DNA from: an uncultured Clostridia bacterium
Lineage (GTDB): Bacteria; Bacillota; Clostridia; TANB77; CAG-508
Length of the DNA: 7,550 bases
Direction of reading: 5' to 3'
Assembly: GCA_947631725.1 (NCBI GenBank)
Contig: CANRML010000060.1
Coordinates: 1 to 7,550 of the forward strand
The translations under genes and the position numbers were made by a program. How positions within the stretch are numbered: position 1 is the first letter of the stretch; the number at the start of each line of letters is the position of its first letter. A model generated the notes under the pieces. The model was not told the origin of the DNA and did no database searches. It saw nothing but the letters and a program-made list of their open reading frames with translations. Shown here piece by piece: positions 4,845 to 7,550 of the stretch.

Positions 4845-6083
4845 ATGGAATCAAATGGCTTAACAGAAATATTGGTTATAGTCTTATCAGTTATGATTGT
4901 AATACTAATAGCTTTAGTTTTTACATATTTAATTTTAAGCTTAAAAAATAGAACAAAAAAGGAAAAAACTAAAACAAAAGGAAAAGGAAATAAAGACGAT
5001 AAAGGTGTAAAACAAACCACAAATTCATCTGCATATAATAAGCAATCTATATTCGACTTTATGGAATTTGATAAAGTAGAAGATAATATGATTGTTCAAA
5101 AAAATGGAAAAAGATATATTATGGCAATAGAGTGTCAAGGTGTAAATTATGATTTAATGTCAGATATAGAAAAAATCTCAGTAGAAGAAGGATTCCAACA
5201 ATTCTTAAATACATTAAGACATCCTGTTCAAATATATATTCAAACAAGAACAATAAATCTAGAAAAAAGCATACAAACATACAAAAATAAAGTAAATGAG
5301 ATAGAAATACAATATAATAGAAAAATGTTCGAATACAACCAAATGGTACAAAATGGTAATTACTCAAAACAACAATTAAACAGAGCATATTATGAACTAA
5401 CAAAACAAAGAAACTTATTCGAATATGCAAAAGATATCGTAGATAATACAGAAAAAATGAGCTTAAATAGAAATATTCTTAGTAAAAGATATTATGTTAT
5501 TATCTCATATATGCCAGAAGAAGCATCTTCTGATACATATGACAAAGAAGAACTAAGAAATATAGCATTTTCTGAATTATATACAAAAGCACAAGCAATT
5601 ATAAGAACACTATCTGCATGCTCAGTTAGTGGTAAAATATTAAACTCAAGTGAACTAATAGAATTACTATACACAGCATATAACAGAGATGACTCAGAAA
5701 TATATGGATTAGACAAAGCACTAAAAGCAGAATATTATGACCTATACTCTACAGCTCCAGATGTATTCCAGAGAAAAGTACAAGCATTAGATGCAAAAAT
5801 TCAACAAGAAGCTGTAAATGTAGCAAATGACAAAATAGAAAGAATAAAAGCAAAATCAAGAATTCAAAAAATGGCAGAAGAGAGAGAAGAATCAATGGAT
5901 GACTTAATAAGTCAAATGGCACAAATATTACTAGAAGAAAATAGAAGACAAGTAGGTAATGAAATAGCAGATAAAGCAATAGAAGAATTAAAGAAGGAAG
6001 ATAAAGAAAGGAAAGGAGGAAATGCAAATGAGGAAATCAAAAAAACAACAAGAGGTAGAAGAAGTACAAAGCAAACAAGATGA
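4845..6083 (+). CDS. Membrane-anchored TraC-like (VirB4 N-domain-like) T4SS protein
   Basis: A 412-residue protein starts at ATG 4845, 8 bases after GGGAGG; the in-frame ATG at 4788 is inside prgI. One membrane helix spans residues 8-32, followed by a Lys-rich linker (34-54). A globular region from about 67 (FDFMEFDKVEDNMIVQKNGK) through 135 (HPVQIYIQTR) and on to about 295 (SELIELLYTAYNRDD) resembles the non-catalytic N-terminal domain of VirB4/TraC-type ATPases. Residues 139-205 look helical or coiled coil. The C-terminal 80 residues are charged, coiled-coil-like and end in a basic tail (TTRGRRSTKQTR). No Walker A motif is present, so it is not an ATPase. By inference it anchors or partners the VirB4 encoded next, whose gene overlaps its end by 56 bases. 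The domain call is from pattern recall, not from a search. Confidence 0.65.
   Translation: MESNGLTEILVIVLSVMIVILIALVFTYLILSLKNRTKKEKTKTKGKGNKDDKGVKQTTNSSAYNKQSIFDFMEFDKVEDNMIVQKNGKRYIMAIECQGVNYDLMSDIEKISVEEGFQQFLNTLRHPVQIYIQTRTINLEKSIQTYKNKVNEIEIQYNRKMFEYNQMVQNGNYSKQQLNRAYYELTKQRNLFEYAKDIVDNTEKMSLNRNILSKRYYVIISYMPEEASSDTYDKEELRNIAFSELYTKAQAIIRTLSACSVSGKILNSSELIELLYTAYNRDDSEIYGLDKALKAEYYDLYSTAPDVFQRKVQALDAKIQQEAVNVANDKIERIKAKSRIQKMAEEREESMDDLISQMAQILLEENRRQVGNEIADKAIEELKKEDKERKGGNANEEIKKTTRGRRSTKQTR
6014..6020 (+). promoter_or_regulatory. Ribosome binding site inside the upstream gene deciding the start at 6028
   Basis: AAGGAGGA lies within the coding end of the TraC-like gene. GGAGG (6015-6019) is 8 bases from ATG 6028 and only 2 bases from ATG 6022, so 6028 is the better start. 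Confidence 0.8.
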
Positions 6084-7550
6084 AATAGAGGTTTTAAGAA
6101 AAAAGACAATAAAAGAATTAATAGCGCCATCAGGAATAGATGCATCACAAATTGACCACTTAGAAATCATATCAAGTGTAAAAAAATATGCAAGAAGCTT
6201 TTTTATCTCTACACTTCCTCGTATGTGCACCTTTCCAGAATTATTTAGAGATTTATACTTTTTTGGAGATATGAACACATCAATATATATTACACCAATA
6301 CCAGAATCAAGATCACAAAATGAATTAAACAAAGTCATAAATGAGCTAGAGACAGAAAGAATAGTAGCAGCAGATAGAGGAAATATAAACAGAGAAAGTA
6401 CACTAACTCAAAAAAGATTTGAAGCAGAACAATTAAGAGACGAAATAGCAGCAGGATTTAATAAAATGTATGAAGCATCTATTGTTTCTACATTATTTAC
6501 ATATAACCTACAAGACATGGAACGTCTAACAAAGTTATTAGCAACAGAAATGTCAAAAACTTTAGTATCTATTAAAAGTGCTTGGGGTATGCAAGAAGAT
6601 GCATTTAAAACAAATTTACCATTAATGGATGATAAAATAAAAAAGACACACTCTTTTGATAGCCGTTCAATGGGAACAGTATTCCCATTTACAACATCAG
6701 ATGTAGGACATCCTACAGGAATACCACTAGGATTTAATAGACAAACAGGAACACCAATCTTATTCGATAATTTTGCACCAAACTTAGCAAACTATAATAT
6801 GGTTATATTTGCTAAATCAGGTGCTGGTAAATCTGTAACAATGAAAACTTTAATTTCAAGATCATCTGTATTAATGGGAATTGAAAGTTTAGCACTAGAT
6901 GCTGAAGGTGAATATACAATAGTTGCTGAAAGCTTAGGGGGAATAAATGTTGTAGTTAGCCCTAATTCGGGAACAATAATTAACTTATTTGATATAGAAC
7001 CAGAAAGAGTAAAAGATGAAATTACAGGAAGAGAAAAAATAGTATTAAATGTTGAAAACAAAGTAGAAGACGTAACACAAGCTCTATTAACAATGGCAAG
7101 AGGAAGCACAAGAAGTACAGAAGTAAATGAGTTAACAAAGCAAGTTATAGCAGAATCAGTTGCAGAAGAATATGAAAGCTTAGGAATTACAAGTGATCCA
7201 AATAGTTTGTATCGAGAAGGAACAACTATCCAAAGAGGAGACAAGCTATATAGTGATAAAAAAGATATGCCAACAATTGGTAGTTGGTATAAAAGAATAG
7301 AAAGAAAAGCAGCAATGAACGAAAACGAAGATTATCGTTTCCATTATAGCTATTTACTAAAAGTTATGAAACAATACATAAGAGAATATAACGGACAAAT
7401 GGCATATTTTGATGGTCAATCTACATTTGAATTATTAGATGGAGCACCATTTATAAACCTAGACATATCACAACTAGAAGAAAGATTTGCAAGACCACTT
7501 GCACAACAAATTTTACTTTCTTGGATTTGGGAAAAATATGTTAAGAAAAA
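6028..7550 (+). CDS. virB4: VirB4-type conjugal transfer ATPase (3' partial)
   Basis: The frame is open from ATG 6028 to the window edge, 507 codons, with the C-terminus missing. The N-terminal part has a charged helical lead (1-30), LIAPSGID at 31-38 and the VirB4 N-domain with RSFFISTLPR (56-65). A helical region (95-180) comes next, then the approach to the nucleotide site (GIPLGFNRQTG, 231-241). Walker A is AKSGAGKS at 262-269, with Lys268 and Ser269. LDAEGEY at 290-296 matches the DPEGEY-like motif of VirB4/TraC, and INLFDI at 318-323 matches the family's INPxDx element. Walker B (usually DEAW-like) must lie beyond the window. VirB4 is the hexameric cytoplasmic ATPase that powers pilus assembly and substrate transfer. 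It has its own complete N-domain, so the preceding gene is not its broken-off front. It closely resembles the VirB4 form seen in clostridial conjugative elements (CD1110-like), a recalled similarity. Confidence 0.88.
   Translation, partial: MRKSKKQQEVEEVQSKQDEIEVLRKKTIKELIAPSGIDASQIDHLEIISSVKKYARSFFISTLPRMCTFPELFRDLYFFGDMNTSIYITPIPESRSQNELNKVINELETERIVAADRGNINRESTLTQKRFEAEQLRDEIAAGFNKMYEASIVSTLFTYNLQDMERLTKLLATEMSKTLVSIKSAWGMQEDAFKTNLPLMDDKIKKTHSFDSRSMGTVFPFTTSDVGHPTGIPLGFNRQTGTPILFDNFAPNLANYNMVIFAKSGAGKSVTMKTLISRSSVLMGIESLALDAEGEYTIVAESLGGINVVVSPNSGTIINLFDIEPERVKDEITGREKIVLNVENKVEDVTQALLTMARGSTRSTEVNELTKQVIAESVAEEYESLGITSDPNSLYREGTTIQRGDKLYSDKKDMPTIGSWYKRIERKAAMNENEDYRFHYSYLLKVMKQYIREYNGQMAYFDGQSTFELLDGAPFINLDISQLEERFARPLAQQILLSWIWEKYVKK

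Noticed and set aside
6792..7244. Minus-strand open frame across the VirB4 gene, and other minus-strand frames under the pilins
   Set aside because: They mirror strongly conserved plus-strand coding sequence (Walker A region, pilin helices), have no SD support and are rich in residues expected from reverse reading.
4845..7550. The TraC-like gene and the VirB4 gene as one gene split by a frameshift
   Set aside because: The VirB4 frame has its own SD, ATG and complete N-domain, and the upstream protein has its own membrane helix and natural basic end. A short overlap is normal for coupled genes.

Overview
The window reads as part of the transfer (type IV secretion, T4SS) module of a conjugative or mobilizable element in a low-GC Gram-positive bacterium, most likely a Clostridia-type Firmicute. 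The grounds are very AT-rich DNA with ATA/AGA-heavy codon use, strong AGGAGG-type Shine-Dalgarno (SD) sites, TGA used as a stop, and the gene order pilins > PrgI family > TraC-like membrane protein > VirB4-type ATPase, a Gram-positive T4SS arrangement. All genes are on the + strand. Both end genes are cut by the window edges.

Positions 1-4327 hold a tandem array of seven VirB2/TrbC-like pilin paralogues. Each recognisable C-terminal module is two hydrophobic helices joined by a charged loop of the form EKAExKK. Two paralogues at the 5' end (1-1161 and 1188-2139) are long forms: a signal peptide, then roughly 250 residues or more of hydrophilic exported sequence, then the two-helix module. The second long gene is broken by an apparent one-base insertion in a GGGG run at 1740-1743. 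Five short forms of 120-139 residues follow (2155-2568, 2648-3028, 3093-3455, 3479-3844, 3908-4327), each with a signal peptide. Three of the short genes share long exact DNA repeats in the two-helix part, while the segments just after the signal peptide differ.

Regulatory sites divide the array. Overlapping sigma-A-type promoters lie at 2572-2610 ahead of the first of the four most similar pilins. Hairpins of intrinsic-terminator type lie at 3036-3077, 3853-3889 and 4368-4414. A promoter with a perfect extended -10 starts inside the tail of the last terminator and would drive the downstream block: a PrgI-family two-helix protein (4469-4843), a single-pass membrane protein with a VirB4/TraC N-domain-like region (4845-6083), and a VirB4-type ATPase with Walker A (6028-7550, running off the end). 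These last three are tightly packed, and the final pair overlaps by 56 bases.

Inferred working: VirB4 energises assembly and substrate passage, PrgI and the TraC-like protein form the inner-membrane platform, and the pilin set supplies the surface or channel subunits. The short copies may be alternative or stoichiometrically different subunits and the long copies may be tip-like or specialised pilins. The unusual part is the multiplicity and two-architecture nature of the pilin array. No integrase, relaxase, VirD4, RNA gene, CRISPR array or insertion sequence is visible in this window.
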